A stretch of DNA of 64,000 bases from Bradyrhizobium sp. 138 (lineage in GTDB: Bacteria; Pseudomonadota; Alphaproteobacteria; Rhizobiales; Xanthobacteraceae): positions 88,714 through 152,713 of the forward strand of contig NZ_JADPKT010000081.1 of NCBI RefSeq assembly GCF_023074075.1. The letters run 5' to 3'. The translations under genes and the position numbers were made by a program. The notes beneath the pieces were generated by a model that saw only the letters and a list, made by a program, of their open reading frames with translations, was not told where the DNA came from and did no database searches. Positions 25,272 to 34,062 of the stretch are shown here, one piece after another. Numbering within the stretch: position 1 is the first letter of the stretch; every line of letters starts with the position of its first letter.

Positions 25272-26438
25272 ATGTATCGAATTCGATCGGCGAGATCCGT
25301 CGTCCTGACCATCGTGCTCCTCGCCGCGACCACGCTCGCATCCAAGGGAGAGGAGGCCGGCGTCAGCGAGGATGCGATCCTGTTCGGCCAGGCCGCCACG
25401 CTGGAAGGCCCCTCCTCCGCGCTTGGACAGCGCTTGCGGCAAGGCATCGTCGCGGCGTTCACAGAGATCAACGCCAAGGGCGGCGTCCACGGCCGCAAGC
25501 TCCAGCTCATCAGCCGCGATGACGGCTACGATCCCGACCGTTCGGTGGCCGAGACGCTGCACCTGATCGAGGACGACAAGGTGTTCGCGCTGATCGGCGC
25601 GGTCGGCACGCCGACCGCGATGGCGACCATTCCGATCACCAGCGCCAGGAACGTTCCCTTCATCGGCCCGTTCAGCGGCGCTGAATTCCTTCGCGACCTC
25701 GAGCTTGCAAACGTCGTCAACATCCGCGCGAGCTACGGTGCGGAGGCCGAAGCGTGGATCAAGCACCTCACCGAGGATCGCCACTTCACCCGCATCGGCA
25801 TTTTCTACCAGGACGATTCCTTCGGCCGCGATGGTCTGACCGGTGTGAAGCGCGCGCTTGCCAGGCGCGGCCTCGAGCTTGCCGCCGAAGGCACGTTCGA
25901 ACGCAACACGCGCGCGGTCAAGGCCGCCTGGCGCATGATCAAGCGCGCCGAACCCGAGGCCATCGTGATGGTCGGGACCTATGGCCCCTGCGCGGAGTTC
26001 ATCAAGCTCGCGCACCGCAGCGGCTTCTATCCGACCTTCGTCAACATCTCCTTCGTCGGCGCCACTGCGCTCGCCAAGGAGCTCGGCCCTGACGGCGAAG
26101 GCGTCATCGTCTCCCAGGTCGTGCCGTTTCCCTGGGATCGCTCGCTCAAGCTCGTCGCCGACTACCAGGCGGCGCAGGAAGCGTTCGATCCGGCACTGAC
26201 ACCGGATTTCGTGTCGCTGGAAGGCTATCTCTCCGGCCGCCTCGCGGCTGCGGCGCTGGAAAAGGCCGGGTCGAAGCCGACGCGCGCAAGCCTGCTCCGC
26301 GCCATCAACGATGTCGGCCACTTCGACCTCAGCGGCAGCATCGTCAGCGTCGGCCCGCGCATGCTCGACACGCCGCCGAAGGTGTTTTTGACGGTGATCC
26401 AGAAGGACGGGACGTTCCGGGCGGTGGATCGGCTTTAG
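25272..26438 (+). CDS. Periplasmic binding protein, type 1 (branched-chain amino acid/LivK-like)
   Basis: A 388-residue secreted protein with a signal peptide (about 1-27, SVVLTIVLLAATTLASKGEE) and the ligand-binding fold of the Peripla_BP_6 family: ILFGQAATLEGPSSALGQRL, INAKGGVHGRKLQLISRDDG, then IGAVGTPTAMATIPI, FYQDDSFGRDGLTGV and VGTYGPCAEFIKLA. Members usually feed an ABC importer, but no permease or ATPase gene is nearby. It is divergent from the CHASE-GGDEF-EAL gene (284-bp gap) and might present a ligand to a sensor instead of a transporter. Its end overlaps the convergent dehydrogenase gene by 4 bp. Confidence 0.88.
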   Translation: MYRIRSARSVVLTIVLLAATTLASKGEEAGVSEDAILFGQAATLEGPSSALGQRLRQGIVAAFTEINAKGGVHGRKLQLISRDDGYDPDRSVAETLHLIEDDKVFALIGAVGTPTAMATIPITSARNVPFIGPFSGAEFLRDLELANVVNIRASYGAEAEAWIKHLTEDRHFTRIGIFYQDDSFGRDGLTGVKRALARRGLELAAEGTFERNTRAVKAAWRMIKRAEPEAIVMVGTYGPCAEFIKLAHRSGFYPTFVNISFVGATALAKELGPDGEGVIVSQVVPFPWDRSLKLVADYQAAQEAFDPALTPDFVSLEGYLSGRLAAAALEKAGSKPTRASLLRAINDVGHFDLSGSIVSVGPRMLDTPPKVFLTVIQKDGTFRAVDRL

Positions 26439-27412
26439 GGCCGCCGCGTCCAGCGGTCGGCATTGACGGCGCCTTGCGGGACCTCGCCTTTGACGATCGC
26501 CTCGACCTGCCGCACGGTTTCCAGCGACTGATATTCGATCGCCTCCGGCGTCAGCCCGCCGACATGCGGCGTCGCGACGACGTTGGGGAGCTTCGCCAGC
26601 TCCGGCGTCGGCATCTGATCGGGGGCACGGCCGACATCCATCGCCGCGCCGGCGATGCGACCATCGCGCAAGGCGCGCGCCAGCGCGGCCTCGTCGACGA
26701 GATTGCCGCGCGAGAGATTGATGAACATTGCGTGCTTCTGCATGCGCGCGAGTGCCGCCTCGCCAATCAGATTCTCGGTCTCCTCGTTGGCAATCGCAAG
26801 ACAGACGACGTAGTCCGACCCGGCGAGGAGTTCGTCGAGGGAGACATGCCTGATCGCGCTGTCGCCGACATCAGCGAAGGGATCGGCGACCAGCACCTCC
26901 ATGCGCAACACCTTCGCCACTTCGGCAAGGTAGCGCCCAATGCTGCCATAGCCGATGATGCCGAGCTTGCTGCCGGCGAGCTGGCGGCCCATCCGCGCCT
27001 CCGGCTTGCGGCCGGCCTGGTAGTCGGCGGTGGTCCGCGACACGCCGCGGGAGAGATCGACCATGAAGCCGAGCGCGAGCTCGGCGACCGCCTGAACGAA
27101 GCCGGGCCCGGCGCGGGTCACGAGCACGCCGGCCTTTGAGGCCGCATCCACATTGACGTTGCGGATGTCGACGGCGCAGCGGACAAAGGCCCGCAGATGC
27201 GGCAGCTGCGCAAAGATCTCGCCGCGCCCCTCCGTCATGCGGTCGGCGACGATGATGTCGACGTCTTTCGCCGCATGCACGAGGCCGGCGGCGTCCAGGG
27301 GCGCGTCGCCCTCATGCAGGATCACCTCCGCCGCCGCGCGCAGGCCGTTCAGGCTGCGGTCGCCGTAATAGTTGCGCCGCATCTCCGGCGTGTGAGCGAG
27401 CAGAACCTTCAC
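26435..27412 (-). CDS. D-2-hydroxyacid dehydrogenase-like NAD-binding protein
   Basis: A 325-residue protein of the D-isomer 2-hydroxyacid dehydrogenase family. The Rossmann motif GIIGYGSIGRYLAE is near residue 150. The substrate-arginine motif INLSRGNLVDEAALARAL and the catalytic-histidine motif VATPHVGGLTPEA are present. The region that usually reads DVFxxEP with the catalytic Glu is DVGRAPDQMP, without an obvious Glu. The family oxidises 2-hydroxyacids or reduces 2-oxoacids with NAD(H). It is the last gene of a unit with TRAP transporter genes (14 bp after DctQM), so the imported acid may be its substrate. Confidence 0.88.
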   Translation of the reverse strand: MKVLLAHTPEMRRNYYGDRSLNGLRAAAEVILHEGDAPLDAAGLVHAAKDVDIIVADRMTEGRGEIFAQLPHLRAFVRCAVDIRNVNVDAASKAGVLVTRAGPGFVQAVAELALGFMVDLSRGVSRTTADYQAGRKPEARMGRQLAGSKLGIIGYGSIGRYLAEVAKVLRMEVLVADPFADVGDSAIRHVSLDELLAGSDYVVCLAIANEETENLIGEAALARMQKHAMFINLSRGNLVDEAALARALRDGRIAGAAMDVGRAPDQMPTPELAKLPNVVATPHVGGLTPEAIEYQSLETVRQVEAIVKGEVPQGAVNADRWTRRP

Positions 27413-27425
27413 GACAAAGTCTCCT

Positions 27426-29285
27426 TCAATAGCCGAATGCCCGCGGCAGCGCGGTGCTCAGCCATGGCACGAAGGCGATGACGAGCAGGCAGAGGAACAA
27501 CAGGCCGAGATAACCCATGATCGGCTTCACGGTCTGCTCGATCGGCACGTTGCCGATCAGGCAGGCGCCGTACAGCCCGAGCCCAAGCGGGGGCGCGAAC
27601 AGGCCGATGCCCATGGCGATGACCAGCACGACGCCGAAATGCAGGGGATCGACGCCGAGCTGCACCGCGACCGGCAACAGCAGCGGCCCGAAGATGATCA
27701 GGGCGGCCGCGCCTTCCAGCACAGAGCCCATCACGATCAGCACGGCGATGGCCAAGAGGATGAACAGCCAGACGCCTGAGGTCTTTGACAATCCGAGCAT
27801 GAAATCGCCGACCGCATGCGGGACCTGCTGCAAGGTCAGCGTGAACGCGAGCGACTGCGCGGCGGCGACGATGAACAGCACGAGACCGGCGCGCGTCGCG
27901 GCCTGCACGAAGCTGTGCGTGGCCGATTTGAAGTCGAGCTCGCGGAACACCACGCTGCCGACGACGAGCGCATAGGCCACCGCGAAGGCCGAGATCTCGG
28001 TCGCGGTGGCAAAGCCGCTCTTGAAGCCGAAGAAGATCATGAAGATGAGGCCGAACGAGGCAATCGCGCCGCTCCACAGCCCCGACACCGGCATCTGCGG
28101 CTCGACCTCCTCGATCCTATCCGGCCGCTTGCCGAAGATGATGGACACCGCGATCAGGACGGCCGCCATCAGCGCCGACGGCAGCAGGCCCGCGACGAAC
28201 AGGCCACCGATCGACAGGTTCGCCACAAATCCCAGAATGATCAAATTGATGCAGGGCGGGATGGTCTCGGCCATCACTGCGGAGGCCGCGAGCAGCGCCA
28301 CAGCGCCGCCCGGATTCTGCCTGGAGCGGCGCGCCGCCGGGATCAGAACGGAGCCAACCGCGGCAACGTCCGCCATCTTCGAGCCGGAGATGCCCGAGAA
28401 CAGCACCATGGAGGCCACCATCACGACGTTCAGCCCGCCGCGCATGCGCCCCACCGCGCGCTGCAGTAGCTCGATCAGCCGCACCGACATGCCGTTGGCT
28501 TCCATGAGGTAGCCGACGAGGATGAAGAAGGGGATCGCGAGCAGCACGAAATTGTCGATGCCGCGCGCCATCTGCTGGGCGAAGATGACACCCGGCAAGG
28601 CGCCCTCGACCCAGATGAAGATGAGCGCGGCCAGCGCCAGCGCGAAGCCGATCGGCAAGCCGCCGAACAGGGTGGCGAAGAAGCCGATCAGCATCAGAGT
28701 GCCTGCCGACGGCACCGAGGACGGCGACAGATAATCCCAGGCCAGATAAAGACCGGTGACGACGGTGATCGCAACCAGCCCCCTGACGATATCAGGAAGC
28801 GGCCGCGCGCAGAGATGGTCGATCGCGAACACCGTCATGAACAGGGCGCCGACGCCCATGGGATAGAAGGTCAACTCCAGCGGCAGGCCAGAGCCGGTGG
28901 TTTGGCCTGCCGTCAGCGATCCCAGCTTGATGGCGTGATAGGCGACATAGCCGGAGATCAGCACGACCAGCAGGGCGCTCGCCGCATCGACCAGCGTGCG
29001 CAAACGCACCGGCAGCAGATCGCGGAAGAAGGAGACACCGACATTCTCGCCCCGCGCGAGCGCGCTCGCCGCGCCGAAAAAGGCCGAGCCGACCATCAGC
29101 CCGCGCGCGACGTCGTCCGACCATTCGACCGGCGCGTTGAAAAAGAAACGCAGCAGCACGGAGGCGCAGACCACCACGAGATCGGCGGCGAGCAGAATGG
29201 CCGCAATCGCGTCGCTGAGGCGAAGCAGCAGCGTGATGCTGCCATGGCGGCCGCCCGAGACGGGCACGGCGGCTGTCATCGTCAT
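27426..29285 (-). CDS. TRAP transporter, fused small and large permease subunits (DctQM)
   Basis: A 619-residue membrane protein. Residues about 20-190 form the four-helix DctQ-type part (LRLSDAIAAILLAADLVVVC and FFFNAPVEWSDDVARGLMVG). From about 190 the 12-helix DctM part starts, with GFFATLFGGLPIGFALALAA, the FILVGYLMEANGMSVRLIEL segment, GISGSKMADVAAVGSVLIPA and IPPCINLIILG. It uses the Na+ gradient to import a carboxylic acid delivered by the periplasmic binding subunit. Fused QM forms are common in this family. It sits one base after dctP and 14 bp before the dehydrogenase gene, one operon. Confidence 0.93.
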   Translation of the reverse strand: MTMTAAVPVSGGRHGSITLLLRLSDAIAAILLAADLVVVCASVLLRFFFNAPVEWSDDVARGLMVGSAFFGAASALARGENVGVSFFRDLLPVRLRTLVDAASALLVVLISGYVAYHAIKLGSLTAGQTTGSGLPLELTFYPMGVGALFMTVFAIDHLCARPLPDIVRGLVAITVVTGLYLAWDYLSPSSVPSAGTLMLIGFFATLFGGLPIGFALALAALIFIWVEGALPGVIFAQQMARGIDNFVLLAIPFFILVGYLMEANGMSVRLIELLQRAVGRMRGGLNVVMVASMVLFSGISGSKMADVAAVGSVLIPAARRSRQNPGGAVALLAASAVMAETIPPCINLIILGFVANLSIGGLFVAGLLPSALMAAVLIAVSIIFGKRPDRIEEVEPQMPVSGLWSGAIASFGLIFMIFFGFKSGFATATEISAFAVAYALVVGSVVFRELDFKSATHSFVQAATRAGLVLFIVAAAQSLAFTLTLQQVPHAVGDFMLGLSKTSGVWLFILLAIAVLIVMGSVLEGAAALIIFGPLLLPVAVQLGVDPLHFGVVLVIAMGIGLFAPPLGLGLYGACLIGNVPIEQTVKPIMGYLGLLFLCLLVIAFVPWLSTALPRAFGY

Positions 29286-29286
29286 A

Positions 29287-30318
29287 TCAAGCTTGCGTCG
29301 CGCGGATGATGTCGATGACGGCCTTCGATTCAGGCCGTGCCTTGATGAAGTTCTCGGTCTGCGGTGCGACGCGCTTCCTGAAGGCCTCGCGATCGCATTC
29401 GGCCACCGTCACGCCCTTCTCGGTCAAGGTCGCCAGCGCCTCCTTCTCGACCGCGAGCCCGTGGGCACGGGTGTCGGCCGCGGCCTTCTTGGCGGCATCG
29501 AGGAAGCCCTCGCGCATCTTCGGGTCCATGCGGTTGTAGGTCATGTCGCTGAAATAGATCGCGAGCGGCGAGAAATTGTGCTGCGTCAGTGCGTAGGACT
29601 TCGACGTTTCGAAGAACTTGCTGGCCAGGATCGTCGGCGGATCGTGCTCCAGGCCGTCCAGCACGCCGGCCTGCAGCGCCGTGTAAATCTCGCCGAACGC
29701 GAGCGGCGTCGCGGCGGCGCCCATCAGACGCAGGCATTCGGTGATGACGGGATTGGGCAGGGTGCGGATCTTGAGGCCGGCGAGATCCTCCGGCGTCTTC
29801 ACCGGCTTCTTTGCCAGCACGCTGCGCGAGCCGAAATTATAAGCCCAGGCGATGATGCGGATGTTGCCGCCCTTGAGCAGCGCGTCCTCGATCGGCTTGG
29901 CAGCGCCGGCCTCGAACGCCTTGGTCTGCTGTGGGAAGCTCGAGAACAGAAAGCCGAGATCGAAAGTGCCGACCAGCGGCACCAGGTTGGCCGAGATCGA
30001 CGAGCCCGACACCATGAGGTCGATGACGCCGAGCTTCACCGAGTTGATGACGTCGATCTCCTGGCCGAGCTGGTTGTCGGGGAAGAAGGCGACCTCGACC
30101 TGCTCACCAAGCCCGTTCGCCTTCAGGCTCTTGACGAGATTGTCGTAGTAGACCCGGCCGTTGGCGAATTTGGGATCGTTCGGCAGCGAGGAGGAGCATT
30201 TCAGCTTCAACGTCGCAGCTTCGGCGCGGCCGATGATGGCGGGGGAGAGCACAAGACCGGCGCTGACCGCCGCCGATGACTTGATGAACGCGCGACGGTT
30301 CACGGGCACGATGGTCAT
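29287..30318 (-). CDS. TRAP transporter substrate-binding subunit (DctP family)
   Basis: From ATG 30318 the product is 343 residues with a twin-arginine-type signal (VNRRAFIKSSAAVSAGLVL). The mature part has DctP family phrases: LKCSSSLPNDPKFANGRV, VINSVKLGVIDLMVSG, FEAGAAKPIEDALLKGG, and the conserved arginine region AGLKIRTLPNPVITECLRLM, then LQAGVLDGLEHDPPTILA. It binds a carboxylate, typically by that arginine, in the periplasm and hands it to DctQM. The ligand is unknown; the linked dehydrogenase suggests a 2-hydroxy- or 2-oxoacid. GGGAGAG precedes the chosen start; the 48 extra residues from 30462 are not conserved. Confidence 0.92.
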   Translation of the reverse strand: MTIVPVNRRAFIKSSAAVSAGLVLSPAIIGRAEAATLKLKCSSSLPNDPKFANGRVYYDNLVKSLKANGLGEQVEVAFFPDNQLGQEIDVINSVKLGVIDLMVSGSSISANLVPLVGTFDLGFLFSSFPQQTKAFEAGAAKPIEDALLKGGNIRIIAWAYNFGSRSVLAKKPVKTPEDLAGLKIRTLPNPVITECLRLMGAAATPLAFGEIYTALQAGVLDGLEHDPPTILASKFFETSKSYALTQHNFSPLAIYFSDMTYNRMDPKMREGFLDAAKKAAADTRAHGLAVEKEALATLTEKGVTVAECDREAFRKRVAPQTENFIKARPESKAVIDIIRATQA

Positions 30319-30745
30319 GGTGCGGTCTCTCCCACATTGTTTTTGTTTGCCGCGGTCGTTGCCGCAGCCTGTTGCCCGAACTGTATGGCCAAAGCGACGG
30401 CACAGGCAAGCGCGGCCGCCGACAGCCGCAGAGCGGCATGATGCGCGTATAGCAGTCCGCAAGCGCTCCGGAATGGCGACGATTCACCGGGAATTCGCGC
30501 TGAAGGATCGGCCTGCAGCCACATCCGCGCAACGGGTGCTGTCGCGCAGGATCGATATCAATCCAATAGGAGCATGGATCAATGCGTAATTCACATGGAT
30601 GAGCCGCGAACGATGCCTTCCGGCTCCGGCAGGCACGCTGCCCCATTTTGCCGCACGCCGAACGTGATCCAGTGCACAGACGGACAGATGGCGGCGCCCT
30701 AGAAAAAGTGGCATCATCGCGCGCATTGCCGACGGAGGTGACACC
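30319..30745. other. Intergenic region between dctP and the caspase-like gene
   Basis: A 427-bp stretch that must hold the two divergent promoters. A minus-strand frame of 69 codons (30315-30524, hydrophobic middle ALRLSAAALACAVALAIQFG) ends in an ATGA overlap with the dctP start, so a small coupled membrane protein is possible, but its start and reality are unclear. I see no other gene, terminator or repeat here. Confidence 0.4.
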
Positions 30746-32218
30746 ATGCGCCGTCCAGTCTTTTCCAATTTGCTTCTTGCATCCGGTTTTCTTGCGCTCA
30801 CGCAACTGATGGCACCGACGGACGCCGCCGCCGAAGCGCGGCTCGCGCTGGTGATCGGCCAGTCCGCCTATCGCACGGTGCCGGAACTGCCCAACGCTGC
30901 TAACGACGCCAAGGGCATGACCGAGTTGCTCGGCAATGCCGGCTTCACCGTCACCACGGCCGCCAATCTGGCGCAGATCGAGATGCGCGCGGCGATCTCG
31001 GATTTCGCCGGCAAGGTCAGCGCCAGCGGCGCCGACACCGTGGCGCTGGTGTTCTATGCCGGCCATGGCTTACAGATCGACGGCGAGAACTATCTCGTTC
31101 CCGTTGATCTCGATCCCAAGCGCGAGGCCGACATTCCGCTGCAGGGCGTGCGGCTCAACGACATGCTCAACACGCTCGGCGCGCTGCCGACGCGGGCGCG
31201 CATCTTCATGCTCGATGCCTGCCGCAACAATCCGTTCCCCGCGCTGAGCGGCGCCGGCCACGGCCTTGCGATCGTCGACACCAAGGCCGGTGCGCCCGGC
31301 TCGTTCATCTCCTATTCGACCTCGCCCGGCGCCGAAGCCGAGGACGGCAACGGCATCGACAGCCCCTACACCACCGCAGCACTCACCGTCGCCAAGCAGC
31401 CGAACCTTCCGATCGAGGAGGTGTTCAAGCGCATCCGCGTCGCCGTCGCGCAATCGACCGACGGAAGGCAGATCCCCTGGGAAAGCTCCTCGCTGACGAC
31501 CGACTTCAGGTTCTTCGGCGAGAGCAGCGGCAGCACGCCCGCTATTCCCGGCGCATCGGCGATGGCGCTCGCCAGCGGCACGCGCAGCGTCGAGGACTGG
31601 CGCAAGACCTTGCAGGGCAAGCCGGCCACGGCCGCCTATGAGCTCGTGATCACCGACGACACCGTGGAGGCGTATCAGGCCTATATCGAGCTGTACGCGC
31701 AGGACACCCGCACGCCGCGCGTGCGTACGGTGCTGGAACGGCGGCGCCAGATGCTGGCCTGGGAACGCGCGACCGCGATCAACACCCGCGCTTCGTTCGA
31801 AGCCTATCTCGCCAACTGGGATAACAGTGACCTCGCCGCGACCGCGCGCCGGTTGCTGCTGCGCGTGCAGAACCGAAATTATGGCGTGCCTGTCGCCGCC
31901 GCGGCGACCCCGGTCGCGGTCGCGATGGCGCCGACCTGCCCGTGCTCGGCGCCGCAGCCGCCGGCAACGCCCGTCAATCCGAGCGTCGCGCCCGTGATCA
32001 AGAAGCGCGTGGACGATACCCCGCCGAAGCGCAAGGTGGTCGAGACGCCGCCCAAGCGCCGGCCTCCGCCCGAGGAAGTCGTCTACGAGCGCGCGCCGCC
32101 TCCAGGGCCGCCGCCCGGTGCCATCATGCAAGGCGTCGGCATCGGCATCGGAATCGGCTTGGGAATTGGCGGCCGCAGCGGCGGTGACCATTATCGTGGC
32201 GACTACCGGCGATACTGA
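30746..32218 (+). CDS. Caspase family protein (peptidase C14), secreted
   Basis: A 490-residue protein with a signal peptide (about 1-27) and a caspase-like domain over about 30-260. The catalytic dyad is visible: His in VFYAGHGLQIDGENYLVP and Cys in FMLDACRNNPF. The family phrase RLALVIGQSAYRTVPELPNA opens the domain. Residues about 280-370 are helical repeats, followed by a Pro/Lys-rich linker and a Gly-rich end, GIGIGLGIGGRSGG. Bacterial members are cysteine peptidases of unknown targets, often exported. A strong GGAGG precedes the ATG. It is monocistronic, with an unrelated convergent small gene downstream. Confidence 0.9.
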   Translation: MRRPVFSNLLLASGFLALTQLMAPTDAAAEARLALVIGQSAYRTVPELPNAANDAKGMTELLGNAGFTVTTAANLAQIEMRAAISDFAGKVSASGADTVALVFYAGHGLQIDGENYLVPVDLDPKREADIPLQGVRLNDMLNTLGALPTRARIFMLDACRNNPFPALSGAGHGLAIVDTKAGAPGSFISYSTSPGAEAEDGNGIDSPYTTAALTVAKQPNLPIEEVFKRIRVAVAQSTDGRQIPWESSSLTTDFRFFGESSGSTPAIPGASAMALASGTRSVEDWRKTLQGKPATAAYELVITDDTVEAYQAYIELYAQDTRTPRVRTVLERRRQMLAWERATAINTRASFEAYLANWDNSDLAATARRLLLRVQNRNYGVPVAAAATPVAVAMAPTCPCSAPQPPATPVNPSVAPVIKKRVDDTPPKRKVVETPPKRRPPPEEVVYERAPPPGPPPGAIMQGVGIGIGIGLGIGGRSGGDHYRGDYRRY

Positions 32219-32271
32219 GCCGGTCGGGCACAAACACGGCCTCCGGCCAGTGCCGACGCGCGAGCCGGATT

Positions 32272-32637
32272 CTACTCCGAGAGTGCAGGATAGTCCCGCT
32301 GCACGGCCTCGCGAACCCAGTTGGCCTGGATTGCGCGCGACAGGATCTGGGCGGTCTTGATGTCGTCGGCCTTCATGCAGAGATCGACGATGCGGCGGAC
32401 GGCGTCGTCGCGCATCAGATCGTCGGAGATCTTCATCGCGATCTCCATCGCGGTGCGCGCCGCGCGTTCGTAGCGTTCGCGCTCGCCGGACTGCGCGGAA
32501 GTTCCGACGGCCTCCGCACAAGCCCTCGCATGCAGGCAGATATTGCGGATGCGGTCGGCCGCTTCGATGTCGCCGATCGGCCCCTGGACCGGCTCGTCCC
32601 AGATGTCCGCCGGGCGCGGCCTTGCAAACCACCTCAT
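32272..32637 (-). CDS. Conserved hypothetical helical protein, 121 aa
   Basis: A 121-residue soluble protein starting MRWFARPRPADIWDEP. It is mainly helical: DIEAADRIRNICLHARACAE, ERYERAARTAMEIAMKISDD and RRIVDLCMKADDIKTAQILS, with a layout like a short tetratricopeptide-type or four-helix protein. No family name is recognised. It is followed on the same strand, in transcription order after it, by the convergent caspase-like gene, and preceded by the LTXXQ gene with about 40 bp between, so it may be cotranscribed with it. Confidence 0.65.
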   Translation of the reverse strand: MRWFARPRPADIWDEPVQGPIGDIEAADRIRNICLHARACAEAVGTSAQSGERERYERAARTAMEIAMKISDDLMRDDAVRRIVDLCMKADDIKTAQILSRAIQANWVREAVQRDYPALSE

Positions 32638-32674
32638 CCGATTCCGGTCCCCCCTCGGTTCGCTTGCAGCGTGT

Positions 32675-33961
32675 TCAGGAAACGCGGCGCGGCCCGATCG
32701 CCTCGAACTGCGCCTTCTGCTCGTCGTTCAGCGTGGCATAGAAATCATCGAGCGCCGCACGCACCGACTTGATCCCGTCCTGCATCACGTCGAGGCGCTT
32801 GCGGATCGCGGCCATGCGGGCCGGCGGTGTCATCACCTCATTGGGCTCGCAGGCCGCCTTGAGCGATGCGCTGACCTTGGCGCTGGTATCCTGCAGCACC
32901 TGGAGCGCCGCGCGCTGGGTGTCGCTCGGACGAAGCCTCTCCTCGATCGTGGCGCCGGGCCAATCGAACGCGGCGGGCACAGAGCAATTCTGCACCGGCG
33001 ATCCGCTCGCGTTGTTCGATGCCGTCGCACGACGTTGATCGTCAGCCAGCGCATTGAAGCGCGCTTTCTGTTCGTCCATGAGCGAACCGTAGAACTTGTC
33101 GAGCGCCGGCTGGACCAGTTCGACCGCCTTCTGCATTGCCTCGATGCGCTGCTGCATCGCCGCGAGCCGGCCAGGGGCCGTCGCTGCGGCCTGCGTCGGG
33201 CAGGATGTGCGGATCAGCGCTGCGGCATCGACCGAGGCATTGCCGAGCGCATCGAGAGCGGCGCCCTGAGCATCGCTTGGCTGCACCGCGGCTGCAATCT
33301 GGTCGATCGGCAGGCCGACGATGGCACGGCGGTCGCTGCCGCAGAGCTGATCGAGCGGCGCGCTGCGCGCCCGTCGTCGTCCCTGCGGCTGCTGCGGCAG
33401 ATAGGCCGACAGGCGATCATAACCATAGGGACCAAAAATGCCGGCATAGATGTCCGGATAGCCGTAGCCCCAGAAGCCGAGCCCGTCGCCCCAGATCGTG
33501 TAGTCGTAGAGGTCGTTGTAGGCGAACGGCCAGAACAGCGGCCCAACCCAGCCATAGCCGCCACCCGCATGTTGCCACCAGCCGCTGCTTGCGCCGCTCC
33601 AGCCGGCCAGTGCGGCCGCGGTCACGAACTGCGCGCGCGCCGCTGGATTGCTGATCAGCCGGCCATTACGAAATGCGCTGGAATTCAGGGCGTTGCGGAA
33701 GTTCGCCGGCCGTACCGCCGCATTGCGGATCTGACCGAAATTGGGGCCGCCGCGCCGGGCGCCAGTTGAGAACCGCATCCCGCGATGATGCCCGCCGCCG
33801 TGCGCGTGCCCACCGCCGTGACCACGAAAATGGCCGCCGCCATGATGACCACCCCCATGCCCGCCTCCATGGCCGCCGCCATGTCCGCCCTTCGCCAAGG
33901 CCGCACCCGCCAGCATGCAGGCAAAAGCCACCGCGGCAATTCCAATGACCGGTCGCACCAT
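32675..33961 (-). CDS. LTXXQ (Spy/CpxP-like) motif protein with a Gly/His-rich N-terminus
   Basis: From ATG 33961 the product has 428 residues with a signal peptide (about 1-24, ending GAALAKG). A Gly/His-rich segment follows (GGHGGGHGGGHGGGHHGGGH), then an aromatic Gly/Tyr/Trp-rich part with YGYPDIYAGIFGPYGYDRLS. Two copies of an LTXXQ-type helical module follow, each ending with closely matching phrases: LDKFYGSLMDEQKARF and LDDFYATLNDEQKAQF. Such modules occur in periplasmic chaperones of the Spy/CpxP group. The His-rich segment could bind Zn or Ni, which is inference. The longer frame from 33997 adds 12 residues with no ribosome site. Confidence 0.82.
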   Translation of the reverse strand: MVRPVIGIAAVAFACMLAGAALAKGGHGGGHGGGHGGGHHGGGHFRGHGGGHAHGGGHHRGMRFSTGARRGGPNFGQIRNAAVRPANFRNALNSSAFRNGRLISNPAARAQFVTAAALAGWSGASSGWWQHAGGGYGWVGPLFWPFAYNDLYDYTIWGDGLGFWGYGYPDIYAGIFGPYGYDRLSAYLPQQPQGRRRARSAPLDQLCGSDRRAIVGLPIDQIAAAVQPSDAQGAALDALGNASVDAAALIRTSCPTQAAATAPGRLAAMQQRIEAMQKAVELVQPALDKFYGSLMDEQKARFNALADDQRRATASNNASGSPVQNCSVPAAFDWPGATIEERLRPSDTQRAALQVLQDTSAKVSASLKAACEPNEVMTPPARMAAIRKRLDVMQDGIKSVRAALDDFYATLNDEQKAQFEAIGPRRVS

Positions 33962-34062
33962 CGCACCCTCCCGCGCACAGTCCGGCCATTGAGGCATCGG
34001 AACTTGGCGGGAATTGGAACCGGCAGCACTGCCAAAAGTTCCCGGCCCCTGGAGCGCAGGCC

